64,000 nucleotides of DNA from Actinoallomurus purpureus (GTDB lineage: Bacteria; Actinomycetota; Actinomycetes; Streptosporangiales; Streptosporangiaceae), in assembly GCF_024055795.1 (NCBI RefSeq), contig NZ_JAMXMY010000003.1, forward strand, positions 186,001 through 250,000. Reading direction: 5' to 3'. Positions 24,107-31,675 of this stretch are shown here, in pieces; within the stretch, counting starts at the first letter, position 1; each line of letters starts with the position of its first letter. The position numbers and the translations under genes are program-made. A model generated the notes under the pieces. That model was not told the DNA's origin. It searched no databases and saw only the letters and a list, made by a program, of their open reading frames with translations.

Positions 24107-24907
24107 TCACGGATGCTGGCTGGAGACGGAGACGACCTCGCCCGTCATGTACGACGAGTAGCCGGAGGCCAGGAAGACGATAACGTTGGCCACCTCCCAC
24201 GGCTCCGCGTAGCGGCCGTACGCCTCCTTGCGCGTCAGCTCCGTCAGCAGGTCCTCGCTCGTCACCTTCACCAGGTGCGGATGCATGGCGAGGCTGGGCG
24301 CCACCGCGTTGATCCGCACGCCGTACTCCGCGGCCTCCAGTGCGGCGCAGCGGGTCAGCGCCATCACCCCGGCCTTGGCCGCCGCGTAGTGCGACTGCCC
24401 GCGCTGTGCCCGCCAGCCGATCACCGATGCGTTGTTCACGATCACGCCGTGCCCCTGGGCGCGCATGATCCGCAGAGCCGCGCGCGTGCAGCGCATGGTG
24501 CCGCCCAGCGTGACGTCCAGCACCCGCGACCACTGCTCGTCGGTCATATCCACGAGGTCCGCCGTGCCGCCGAGACCGGCGTTGTTGACCACGACGTCGA
24601 TCCGGCCGAACCGCTCGGCGGTGGCGGCGAACAGCTCCCGTACCCGCTCCTCGGACGTGACGTCGCACGGCACGGCGGCCACCGCCTCGTCGCCGAACTC
24701 CTTCGCCAGCTCGACCAGTGACCGTTCGAGCCGTCGCTCGTGCGCGTCGCTGATCATCACCCGCGCCCCCTCCTCCAGGCAGCGGCGGGCGGTGGCGCCG
24801 CCGATGCCCGCTCCGGCCGCGGCCGTCACCACGACGACGCGATCGCGCAGGAGCCCGTGGCCGGAGACAGGGGTCGCCCGGGTCGAGGGAATGCCGGTCT
24901 CGCTCAC
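24107..24907 (-). CDS. ipdF: 5-OH-HIP-type short-chain dehydrogenase (IpdF)
   Basis: A 266-residue SDR. It has the Rossmann motif 'VVVTAAAGAGIGGATARRC', 'VVNNAGLGG', catalytic Ser in 'NNASVIGWRAQ' and 'HYAAAKAGVMALTRC' (Tyr-x3-Lys). The end 'YSSYMTGEVVSVSSQHP' closely follows Rv3559c. That enzyme oxidises or reduces the 5-hydroxyl/5-oxo group of the HIP skeleton. Divergent from ipdE1 over a 62-nt spacer that holds the palindromic operator. Followed by kstR2 and fadA6 on the same strand. Confidence 0.88.
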   Translation of the reverse strand: MSETGIPSTRATPVSGHGLLRDRVVVVTAAAGAGIGGATARRCLEEGARVMISDAHERRLERSLVELAKEFGDEAVAAVPCDVTSEERVRELFAATAERFGRIDVVVNNAGLGGTADLVDMTDEQWSRVLDVTLGGTMRCTRAALRIMRAQGHGVIVNNASVIGWRAQRGQSHYAAAKAGVMALTRCAALEAAEYGVRINAVAPSLAMHPHLVKVTSEDLLTELTRKEAYGRYAEPWEVANVIVFLASGYSSYMTGEVVSVSSQHP

Positions 24908-24921
24908 CTGCGCTACTCTAC

Positions 24922-24935
24922 CAAACAGTTGTTAG
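24922..24935. promoter_or_regulatory. Palindromic operator, ipdF/ipdE1 divergent promoter
   Basis: CAAACAGTTGTTAG, an imperfect palindrome of form CWAACAnnTGTTWG. The identical core with one base change recurs at 33312-33325. It sits 15 nt before the ipdF start and 35 nt before the ipdE1 start. A TetR dimer site is likely, probably for the KstR2-like protein encoded beside it. Confidence 0.75.
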
Positions 24936-24969
24936 AAAGAATCGCTCGGCGGCGTGGGAGGCGGACGTC

Positions 24970-26100
24970 ATGGATCTCGATCTGTCGCCGGTGGAGCCCT
25001 TCCAGGCCGAGGTGCGCGCCTGGCTGCGCCGCAACGTGCCGGCGACGCCGCTGCCCTCGCTGGAGACGGAGGCGGGCTTCACCGCCCACCGCGCGTGGGA
25101 ACGGGCGCTGGGCGCGGAACGGCTGTCCGCGGTGTCCTGGCCCGAGGCGTACGGAGGGCGCGGCGCGTCGCCGCTCGAATGGCTGGTCTTCGAGGAGGAG
25201 TACTACGCGGCCGGGGCTCCCGGCCGGGTGAGCCAGAACGGCATCAACCTGCTCGCCCCCACCCTCTTCGCGCACGGCACGACCGAGCAGCTCGAACGCG
25301 TCCTGCCGCCGATGGCCGCCGGCGAGGTGATCTGGGCGCAGGCGTGGTCGGAGCCGGGCGCCGGCAGCGACCTCGCCGCGCTACGGGCGACCGCCACCCG
25401 CGTCGACGGCGGCTGGCGGCTGAACGGGCAGAAGACCTGGTCCTCGCGTGCGGCCTTCGCCGACCGGGCGTTCGGCCTGTTCCGCTCCGATCCGGCCGCC
25501 GAACGCCATCGCGGGCTGACGTACCTGATGTTCCCGCTCGACGCCGAGGGCGTGACCGTACGGCCGATCGGGCGGCTGGACGGCAGACCCGCCTTCGCCG
25601 AGCTGTTCCTCGACGACGTGTTCGTGCCCGACCGGGACGTCATCGGCGAGCCGGGCCAGGGCTGGGCGGTCGCGATGAGCACGGCCGGCAACGAACGCGG
25701 TCTCACACTGCGCAGCCCCGGCCGGTTCCTCGCCGCCACGGACCGCCTGCTCGCCCTGTGGCGCGAGCACGGCGCCGACCCCCTGCTACGCGACCGCGTC
25801 GCCGACGCGTGGATCAAGGCCCGCGCCTACCGGCTGAAGGGCTTCGAGACCATCTCCCGCACCGACGACATCGGCGCGGAGGCCAGCGTCAACAAGGTCT
25901 TCTGGAGCGAGCTCGACGTCGAACTGCACGAGACCGCGCTGGACGTCCTAGGCCCGGACGCGGAACTTGAGGGCGACTGGCTGGAGGGCTACGTCTTCTC
26001 CCTCGCCGGGCCGATCTACGCCGGCACCAACGAGATCCAGCGCAACGTCATCGCCGAGCGCGTCCTCGGCCTGCCGAGGGAGCGGCGTGTCGGCGGGTGA
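24970..26100 (+). CDS. ipdE1: Acyl-CoA dehydrogenase alpha subunit, FadE30 type
   Basis: A 376-residue acyl-CoA dehydrogenase. Recognisable regions are 'VSWPEAYGGRGASPLEWLVFEEEYYAAGAPGRVSQNGINLLAPTLFAHGT', 'WAQAWSEPGAGSDLAALRATAT' (FAD/substrate loop), 'WRLNGQKTWSS' and the C-terminal 'AGPIYAGTNEIQRNVIAERVLGLPRE'. It matches IpdE1/FadE30 of the HIP pathway, which pairs with IpdE2 (FadE33) in an alpha2-beta2 enzyme that dehydrogenates 5-OH-HIP-CoA. In mycobacteria the two genes are in separate divergent operons; here the likely beta subunit follows directly. ATG preceded by GGGAGG. Confidence 0.88.
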   Translation: MDLDLSPVEPFQAEVRAWLRRNVPATPLPSLETEAGFTAHRAWERALGAERLSAVSWPEAYGGRGASPLEWLVFEEEYYAAGAPGRVSQNGINLLAPTLFAHGTTEQLERVLPPMAAGEVIWAQAWSEPGAGSDLAALRATATRVDGGWRLNGQKTWSSRAAFADRAFGLFRSDPAAERHRGLTYLMFPLDAEGVTVRPIGRLDGRPAFAELFLDDVFVPDRDVIGEPGQGWAVAMSTAGNERGLTLRSPGRFLAATDRLLALWREHGADPLLRDRVADAWIKARAYRLKGFETISRTDDIGAEASVNKVFWSELDVELHETALDVLGPDAELEGDWLEGYVFSLAGPIYAGTNEIQRNVIAERVLGLPRERRVGG

Positions 26101-26124
26101 GCCCCGATTGAATTGAGGATCAGG

Positions 26125-27105
26125 ATGAAGTTCGTCCTCGACGCCGAACAGCGGCTGTTCGGCGAGACCCTGCACAAGCTCCTCACCGAGACCGGCACGC
26201 CCGCCCTGATCCGCCGCTGGGCGGCCGGCGACCGGGACCGTACGCTGTGGACCGCGCTCGCGGAGGCCGGGGTGTTCACCCTGGCGGTGCCCGAACGCCA
26301 CGACGGCGCCGGGCTCCTCCCGGTGGAGCTGGTCGTCGCGCTGCACGAGCTGGGCCGTCACGCGGTCCCCGGGCCGATCGTCGAGACGCTCGCTGCGGCG
26401 GTGCTGCTCGGCGAGGCGGATGACGAGGCGCTGGGCGCGCGATGGCTGCCCCGGATCGCCGCCGGTGAGGCGGTGGTCTCGCTGGTGGCGCCGGCGGTGG
26501 TTCGCCGTGCCCTCGACGCGGACGCCGCGGACCTGACGCTGCTCGTCGACGGCGAGGAAGTGTGGTCCGCCCTGCCCGAGGGTTCCGCCGTACGCTCGCT
26601 GGACCCCGCGCGCCGCTTGTTCCCGGTCGTCGCGGGCGAACGGCTGGCCGCCGGTCCGGCCGTGCCCCGGGCCGCCGCGGCGGCGTACGACCTGGGCGTG
26701 CTGGCGTGTTCCGCGCAGCTCGTCGGCCTGGGACGGGCGCTGCTCGACACGACGGTGGTGTACGCACGGACGCGGCGGCAGTTCGGGCGTGCGATCGGGG
26801 AGTTCCAGGCGGTCAAGCACCATCTCGCGAACGTCCTGACCGGCCTGGAGTTCGCCCGCCCCCTCGTGTACGGCGCCGCCCTGTCCTTCGGCTCGCCGGA
26901 CTTCGCCCGCGACGTGTCGGCGGCCAAGGTCGCGGCCTCTGACGCGGCGTACGCGGCCGCCCGGGTCGCCCTCCAGGTGCACGGCGCGATCGGCTACACC
27001 GACGAGTACGACCCGTCCCTGTGGATCCGCAAGGTCCGGGCGCTGCACTCCGCCTGGGGCACTCCCGCCGAGCACCGCGCCCGTGTCCTCGCCGTACCGC
27101 GCTGA
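26125..27105 (+). CDS. ipdE2: Acyl-CoA dehydrogenase beta subunit, FadE33 type
   Basis: A 326-residue acyl-CoA dehydrogenase fold with a short N-terminal domain ('KFVLDAEQRLFGETLHKLLTETGTPALIRRW'). It has 'GVFTLAVPERHDGAGLLPVELVVALHELGRHAVPGPIVET' and the C-terminal 'VALQVHGAIGYTDEYDPSLWIRKVRALHSAWGTPAEHR'. Features are those of the beta subunits of heterotetrameric steroid dehydrogenases, which carry part of the FAD site. The start is ATG at 26125, preceded by GAGGATCAGG; a TTG at 26113 is an alternative. It lies 24 nt after ipdE1. The assignment to IpdE2 rests on adjacency and is less certain than ipdE1. Confidence 0.8.
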   Translation: MKFVLDAEQRLFGETLHKLLTETGTPALIRRWAAGDRDRTLWTALAEAGVFTLAVPERHDGAGLLPVELVVALHELGRHAVPGPIVETLAAAVLLGEADDEALGARWLPRIAAGEAVVSLVAPAVVRRALDADAADLTLLVDGEEVWSALPEGSAVRSLDPARRLFPVVAGERLAAGPAVPRAAAAAYDLGVLACSAQLVGLGRALLDTTVVYARTRRQFGRAIGEFQAVKHHLANVLTGLEFARPLVYGAALSFGSPDFARDVSAAKVAASDAAYAAARVALQVHGAIGYTDEYDPSLWIRKVRALHSAWGTPAEHRARVLAVPR

Positions 27106-27198
27106 ACCCGGCGGCGCGCCCGTCGGCCTGACGTGAACAGGGATACCGCCCGTCTGATTCCGGCACCGGCTCCTTGCTCGGAGATTCCGCTCGGCGGA

Positions 27199-28050
27199 CT
27201 ACCCCTCTCGGCGGAGGGTGGCGAGGTAGCTGCCTGTCGAGTTCTCGAAGTGGGTGATGTCGGTGAGTTCCCAGCCGGTCCCGGGGACGAGTTCGGCGAG
27301 TTCGCGTGGTGCTGGATTCAGGTAGTGGAACCAGGGGGTCGCCACATCGCGGTAGCGGATCCGAAGGGTGCGCTGTCCGGCGATGCGACCCGCGCGCAGG
27401 TTCCGTTGGTTGTAAGGCAGATGCAGGGGGTCGTCGGAATCGGTCAGGTTTCGGCCTTGGGCGACGATGGCGGCGCCGGGCGCGGCCATCGCGGCCAGAG
27501 CCCGCAGGAATCGCGGTGCCTCCTGGCGGGTTTCCAGCAGGCCGAGGTTGATGCCCAGGAGCAGGAAGCCGTCGTACTTTGCTCCGGTCGTGGCGTGCTC
27601 GTGGACCGTGCCGCGGACGACGGACCGTATGCTCTGTCGGCGGCACACCTCGAGGGCGCCCGGGGAGATGTCGATGGCCGTGACGTCGTGGCCTCGGTCG
27701 AGCAGCGCGCGGGCGGCTCGTCCTCCACCGGCGCCGACGTCCAGGACCCTGCCCTTGAGCAGATCCAGTGCGCGGCGTTCCTCATCCGGCCACTGGTCGA
27801 TCGGTGCGATCCAGGGCGCGACGGGAAGGACTATCACCAGCCCGTCGTCGCGTTCCGCGATCTGGAGGACCGGGGCGGCGGACGGATCCAGAGACGCCTC
27901 GTACGCGTCGCGCAGCATGTCCCCGATCGCATCACCGATGCGAGGACCAGGTCTGCCCATCCCTCCTTCCGGGTGGCCTTCGGTTCCCCGGTCGTCGCCG
28001 GGCTCATCTTCTGTGACTTCTCCGGGCGCGCGGCCCGCGGGACCGTTCAT
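27199..28050 (-). CDS. Class I AdoMet-dependent methyltransferase
   Basis: A 283-residue methyltransferase. Motif I is 'GRVLDVGAGGGRAARALLDRGHDVTAIDISPGALEVCRR' (about residues 105-145). The post-I acidic residue is Asp in 'AIDIS', and 'KYDGFLLLGINLGLLE' is the motif II region. The N-terminal 50 residues are polar and probably disordered. The ATG overlaps the stop of the MFS gene (ATGA), so the two form one unit behind a short leader ORF. The substrate is unknown. A pump plus methyltransferase is a frequent self-resistance or tailoring pairing, but this does not look like a known rRNA methylase. Confidence 0.78.
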   Translation of the reverse strand: MNGPAGRAPGEVTEDEPGDDRGTEGHPEGGMGRPGPRIGDAIGDMLRDAYEASLDPSAAPVLQIAERDDGLVIVLPVAPWIAPIDQWPDEERRALDLLKGRVLDVGAGGGRAARALLDRGHDVTAIDISPGALEVCRRQSIRSVVRGTVHEHATTGAKYDGFLLLGINLGLLETRQEAPRFLRALAAMAAPGAAIVAQGRNLTDSDDPLHLPYNQRNLRAGRIAGQRTLRIRYRDVATPWFHYLNPAPRELAELVPGTGWELTDITHFENSTGSYLATLRREG

Positions 28051-29306
28051 GGCGTCTCCTCGGCTGGGACGGGAGTGAAGGCCGGTGTCTCGGGGCGGGC
28101 GATCGGCCGGAACGTGACGAGGAGCATCAGGAGGACTCCGGCGGCGCACCATGCCCCGATGACGGTCGAGATCGAGAAGCGTTCGCTGAGGGCACCGGTG
28201 ACCAGGATGGCGGCGCCCTGGGCGATCTGGACCCCGCTGCCCATGACGCCGTACGCCCGGGCCCGGTATTCGTTCGGGAGCACCTGCTGGAACAGCCCCT
28301 GCGCGGCGGGCAGCAGCAGCGACATGACCACACCGGAGGCGGTGACCAGGATCAGCACTCCGGCGAGCGGCGGGTCGAGCAGCGCGGAGGCCAGGGTGAG
28401 GGGAGCCAGCACCGCGAGCGGACGGATCAGCCGGATCCGGGTCCGTGGCCGCAACAGCCGCGTGAGGATCAGGCCTCCGATGGCGACGCCGAGCGGGTTG
28501 GCGGCCATGATGAGGCCCTGGGTCGCGCCACCGCCACCGAGCTCGGACGCCCAAGCGGCGGCGAGGCCTTCAGGGACGATCACGAAGGTGACCGCGCCGA
28601 AGCTGATGAAGGCGATCGCGCGCATCAGCGGGTGGCCGAAGACGATGGTGTATCCCTGGCGGGCCTCCCGCCACAGGCTGGTGCGGTGGGCGATCGCGAG
28701 TGTGGCAGGGCGGGGTTTGACGTAACGGTGCAGCAGGAACGCCGAGCCGACGAAGGTGACGGCGTTCAGCAGCAGCGCGGCATGCGCGCTGTATCCGGCG
28801 ATCACCCCTCCGGAGGCATACCCTGCGACCTGGGCGAGGTTGAAGATGGCGTTGTTGAAGGAGACGCCGAGTAGGTACCGGTCGCCGGTCAGGATCTGTG
28901 GGAGCTGGGCGGAACGGGCCGAGTCGAACGGAGGGGCGAGCAGCCCGCCGGCGAACAGCAGCATGAGCATCACCGGTATGGGCATGCCGGGAATCGCGAT
29001 CAGCCCGATGAGTGCCGCCCTGGCCAGATCGCAGGAGATCATCACCGAGCGCGACGGATACCGTTCGGCCACCGCCGCGAGCAACGGGCCCGCGGTGAGC
29101 CATGGCAGATATCCCACGGCGAAGGCCGCCGCCGACGCGAACGCCGAGCCGGTTCGATCGAAGACCAGCAACGCCACCGCGGCCTTGCACAGGTAGTCCC
29201 CGGCCCAGGAGAGCACACTCGCGGCGAACACCGCACGGTACTCCACCAGGGCGAACAGATCCCGATAGCCCGCCGGCCGTTCCTCGTCAGTCGCCGGACA
29301 ACTCAT
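28047..29306 (-). CDS. MFS efflux transporter
   Basis: A 419-residue transporter with about 12 hydrophobic segments. 'YRAVFAASVLSWAGDYLCKAAVALLVFDRTGSA' begins the first span and 'FDSARSAQLPQILTGDRYLLGVSFNNAIFNLAQVAGYASGGVIAG' is characteristic of MFS_3-type exporters. ATG at 29306 has CGGAGA upstream. An in-frame ATG at 29375 overlaps the stop of the 16-residue leader ORF and would add 23 residues; a 7-bp hairpin lies between the two starts. It is translationally coupled to the methyltransferase. The pair interrupts the steroid cluster between ipdE2 and ipdC. Confidence 0.82.
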   Translation of the reverse strand: MSCPATDEERPAGYRDLFALVEYRAVFAASVLSWAGDYLCKAAVALLVFDRTGSAFASAAAFAVGYLPWLTAGPLLAAVAERYPSRSVMISCDLARAALIGLIAIPGMPIPVMLMLLFAGGLLAPPFDSARSAQLPQILTGDRYLLGVSFNNAIFNLAQVAGYASGGVIAGYSAHAALLLNAVTFVGSAFLLHRYVKPRPATLAIAHRTSLWREARQGYTIVFGHPLMRAIAFISFGAVTFVIVPEGLAAAWASELGGGGATQGLIMAANPLGVAIGGLILTRLLRPRTRIRLIRPLAVLAPLTLASALLDPPLAGVLILVTASGVVMSLLLPAAQGLFQQVLPNEYRARAYGVMGSGVQIAQGAAILVTGALSERFSISTVIGAWCAAGVLLMLLVTFRPIARPETPAFTPVPAEETP

Positions 29307-29338
29307 TCGATCTCCGCAGCGCACTTCACGAAAGACGA

Positions 29339-29364
29339 CCGACCCCGCCAAAGTGGAGGGTCGG
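29339..29364 (-). promoter_or_regulatory. Attenuator-like hairpin before the MFS start
   Basis: CCGACCC and GGGTCGG pair perfectly (7 bp) around a 12-nt loop. The hairpin lies between the leader-peptide stop (29372) and the pump ATG (29306). It could mask or expose the pump ribosome site CGGAGA depending on leader translation. Inferred from sequence only. Confidence 0.45.
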
Positions 29365-29371
29365 CGCTGAA

Positions 29372-29422
29372 TCATTCGAAGATTAGGGCCAACGGGGGCC
29401 ATTTGGTGTCCATACGGATCAT
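29372..29422 (-). CDS. 16-residue leader peptide upstream of the MFS gene
   Basis: An ATG preceded by AAAGGAGGT, the best ribosome site in this region, opens MIRMDTKWPPLALIFE and a TGA. The stop overlaps an ATG at 29375 that is in frame with the pump. After it lies a CCGACCC/GGGTCGG hairpin (29339-29364), and before it a long-range TGGGACC/GGTCCCA pair. The arrangement resembles ribosome-mediated attenuation of efflux or resistance genes, where an antibiotic stalls translation of the leader. A short secreted-peptide precursor is possible but nothing else supports it. Confidence 0.55.
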   Translation of the reverse strand: MIRMDTKWPPLALIFE

Positions 29423-29728
29423 TACGTACCTCCTTTCGGCGTTCGCGCGGCCATCCTCGCTGTCCGGCAGATCGGGCGACAGGGCCCTGGGACCTGGTTT
29501 TCGCCGGCGCCAAATGAGCCTGGGGTCCCAAGGCGCGCCCTGCGGATAGGACGAACGGCCTAATGCTCGGCAGTCGTGCTGGGCGATGACCAGAATAGAT
29601 CGACGGTTCGCATTCACTCGCGTACCTACCGTGACCATGACTGCACTCGGCATGGGATGATGGCCGCCATCACCACGGCGCTGGCGGAGGCGGGAATCAG
29701 CTGGCTCGAGCGGTGAGCCGGCTCGGCC
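29423..29728. other. Non-coding stretch: 5' untranslated region of the leader/pump unit
   Basis: About 306 nt without a convincing gene. It holds an inverted pair TGGGACC (29488-29494) and GGTCCCA (29524-29530) with a 29-nt loop, which could fold in the leader RNA. A weak TATTCT-like -10 lies further upstream on the minus strand. It is bounded by the ipdC stop at 29729. No mobile-element ends were seen. Confidence 0.5.
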
Positions 29729-30778
29729 TCAGCCGGTGGCGAGGTCCGCGAGGCGGGCCATGACCTCGGTGGCCTGGGCGACGATACCGTCGATGAGCTC
29801 CTGGCAGGAGGGCAGGTCGTCGATGACGGTGACGGCCTGGCCGGAGGCCATGACGCCGAGATCGGGGCGGCCGTCGACCATGGCGGCCTTGAGTAGCATC
29901 GGGGTGTTGGCGGCCATCAGCACCTGCGACCAGGACATCTCCTTGCCGTGCCGCATCGCGAGGCCGTCGCGGACCATGGCCCGCCACGACATCCCGGACA
30001 CGCGCCTGAAACGAGCGGCGTTGCGCAGCGCGCGGGCCAGGCCGGTCATCCGGCCGGAGCGCTCCAGGGAGTCGACCAGGCCGGTGCGCAGGACGCGGTG
30101 CGGCATGCCGTCGACCTGCCGGGTGACGACGGTCTCGGTCATGCCGAGATAGACCCGCTTCACCTCCTCGGGCACCGAGCTGTCGGAGGTCAGCAGGAAG
30201 CGGGTGCCCATCGCGACGCCCGCCGCGCCGTACGCCAGCGCCGCGGCCAGGCCCCGGCCGTCGAAGAAGCCGCCGGCGGCGATCACCGGGATGTCCACGG
30301 CGTCCACGATCTGGGGGAGCAGCAGGGTGGTGGCGACCGGGCCGGTGTGCCCGCCTCCCTCGCCGCCCTGGACGAGGACGGCGTCGGCGCCCCACGCGGC
30401 GACCTTCTCGGCGTGCCGGCGTGCCCCCACGGAGGGGATCACGACGACGCCGGCGTCCTTCAGCCGGGCGATCAGGTCCGGCTTGGGAGCGAGCGCGAAG
30501 GACGCGACCCGGACGCCCTCCTTGATCAGCAGGTCGGTCCGCTCGCCCGCGTCCGTGGCGTCCGCCCGGAGGTTGACCCCGAAGGGGGCGTCGGTGCGCT
30601 CCTTGACCTCGCGGATCGCGGCGGCGAGTCCGTCGAGGGTCATCGTGGCCGAGGCGAGGACGCCCAGGCCGCCCGCGTTCGCGACCGCCGAGACGAGGCG
30701 GGGGCCGGCCACCCAGCCCATGCCGGTCTGCACGATCGGGTGCCGGACGCCGGTCAGCTCGGTCAGCGCCGTCCGCAT
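29729..30778 (-). CDS. ipdC: Nitronate-monooxygenase-like flavoprotein of HIP catabolism (IpdC)
   Basis: A 349-residue FMN TIM-barrel protein of the 2-nitropropane dioxygenase family. It begins 'MRTALTELTGVRHPIVQTGMGWVAGPRLVSAVANAGGLGVLASATM'. The FMN phosphate-binding region is 'VLVQGGEGGGHTGP' and 'IPVIAAGGFFDGRGLAAALAYGAAGVAMGTRFLLT'. The sequence and its place directly downstream of ipdB match Rv3553 (IpdC), required for breakdown of the C/D rings. A strong GGAGGGAG precedes the ATG. Confidence 0.9.
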   Translation of the reverse strand: MRTALTELTGVRHPIVQTGMGWVAGPRLVSAVANAGGLGVLASATMTLDGLAAAIREVKERTDAPFGVNLRADATDAGERTDLLIKEGVRVASFALAPKPDLIARLKDAGVVVIPSVGARRHAEKVAAWGADAVLVQGGEGGGHTGPVATTLLLPQIVDAVDIPVIAAGGFFDGRGLAAALAYGAAGVAMGTRFLLTSDSSVPEEVKRVYLGMTETVVTRQVDGMPHRVLRTGLVDSLERSGRMTGLARALRNAARFRRVSGMSWRAMVRDGLAMRHGKEMSWSQVLMAANTPMLLKAAMVDGRPDLGVMASGQAVTVIDDLPSCQELIDGIVAQATEVMARLADLATG

Positions 30779-30875
30779 CGCTCCACACTCCCTCCACAGG
30801 GCACCGGCGCCCGGCCTTCCGCGCTCGGACGCTCGTGCCCGGACCTCGACGCCTCGGCCCAGCGTCGGCGCGGCC

Positions 30876-31622
30876 TCATCGCCGGGCGGTGCCGGCCGCC
30901 GGAACCTCGCGTTCGCGCAGGTCCTTCGGATCGAGGACCTCCCGGATGATCCGCAGCTGTTCGGCGTCCGGCACCGGGGTCGCGGGGACGTAAGGCGGAA
31001 CGACGAGGTCGAAACCGGTGGCCGTGGTCACCTCGTCGACGGTCACGCCGGGGTGGACGGACCGTAGCCGCATCCGGCGGTCCGGCGTCGCGAAGTCCAG
31101 GACGGCCAGGTCGGTGACGACGACGCGGATCTCGTGGGCGCCCCGGTCGTACCCGATGCCGCTGACCATGTCGACCGTCTCAACGAACACCCGGGGGGAG
31201 TGCCGGGGGATCCAGTAGCTGGTCGTGTCGCAGCGGGTGTTGCCGGGCGCGCCGCGCACTCCCAGCAGCTGCGCCTTCGGGCGGGCCCAGTCGCCGATGC
31301 AGGAGATGTTGGTGTTGCCGAACCGGTCGATCTGGCTCGCGCCGAGCATGACGTGGCGGCGGCCGTTCAGCACCAGCCACAGGTGCTCGCGGAACGGCAG
31401 CCAGCCCTCGATCTCGCGTGGCGTCTCGCCGAGCGCGGGCACGTCGCCGGTCAGCAGGCACACGCCGTCGTGGGTGAGCAGTCCGGGTTCGAACGTCAGC
31501 CGCGCCAGCCGGGCGGCCAGGACCGTGACGGCGCCCCCGATGCCCGCCGCGAGGATCTCGCCGTCGCCGCGGAACGCCTCCGCGCACGCCGTCACGCACA
31601 CCTCTGCCCTGGTCGCGGTCAT
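30876..31622 (-). CDS. ipdB: COCHEA-CoA hydrolase beta subunit (IpdB)
   Basis: A 248-residue protein of the CoA-transferase fold. 'ARLARLTFEPGLLTHDGVCLLTG', 'GWLPFREHLWLVLNGRRHVMLGASQIDRFGNTNIS', 'LLGVRGAPGNTRCDTTSYWIPRHSPRVFVETVDMVSGIGYDRG' and 'SVHPGVTVDEVTTATGFDLVVP' follow Rv3552 closely. Despite its fold, IpdAB is a ring-opening hydrolase acting on the last steroid ring, not a transferase. It pairs with IpdA and sits between ipdA and ipdC. The ATG overlaps the stop of an 18-codon mini-ORF. Confidence 0.92.
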   Translation of the reverse strand: MTATRAEVCVTACAEAFRGDGEILAAGIGGAVTVLAARLARLTFEPGLLTHDGVCLLTGDVPALGETPREIEGWLPFREHLWLVLNGRRHVMLGASQIDRFGNTNISCIGDWARPKAQLLGVRGAPGNTRCDTTSYWIPRHSPRVFVETVDMVSGIGYDRGAHEIRVVVTDLAVLDFATPDRRMRLRSVHPGVTVDEVTTATGFDLVVPPYVPATPVPDAEQLRIIREVLDPKDLREREVPAAGTARR

Positions 31623-31675
31623 CGGTCCTCCGCGCGGGCCGTGGGGAAAACGCCGTGGTGCACGTCGTCGCCCAT
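31619..31675 (-). other. ipdA-ipdB junction mini-ORF (18 codons)
   Basis: The ipdA stop overlaps an ATG (TGATG) opening MGDDVHHGVFPTARAEDR, whose TGA overlaps the ipdB ATG (ATGA). The tail RAEDR loosely recalls the IpdA tail REEEGR, but the start does not resemble IpdB. It shares the chained geometry of the other junction mini-ORFs without clear parentage at its 5' end. Confidence 0.45.

Noticed and set aside
29372-29422. RiPP precursor peptide
   Set aside because: No modifying enzyme beyond a generic methyltransferase, no protease and no core/leader division. The leader-peptide reading explains the overlaps better.
30779-30875. Mini-ORF between ipdB and ipdC
   Set aside because: A frame opens at an ATG overlapping the ipdB stop but runs into ipdC out of frame and resembles neither gene end.
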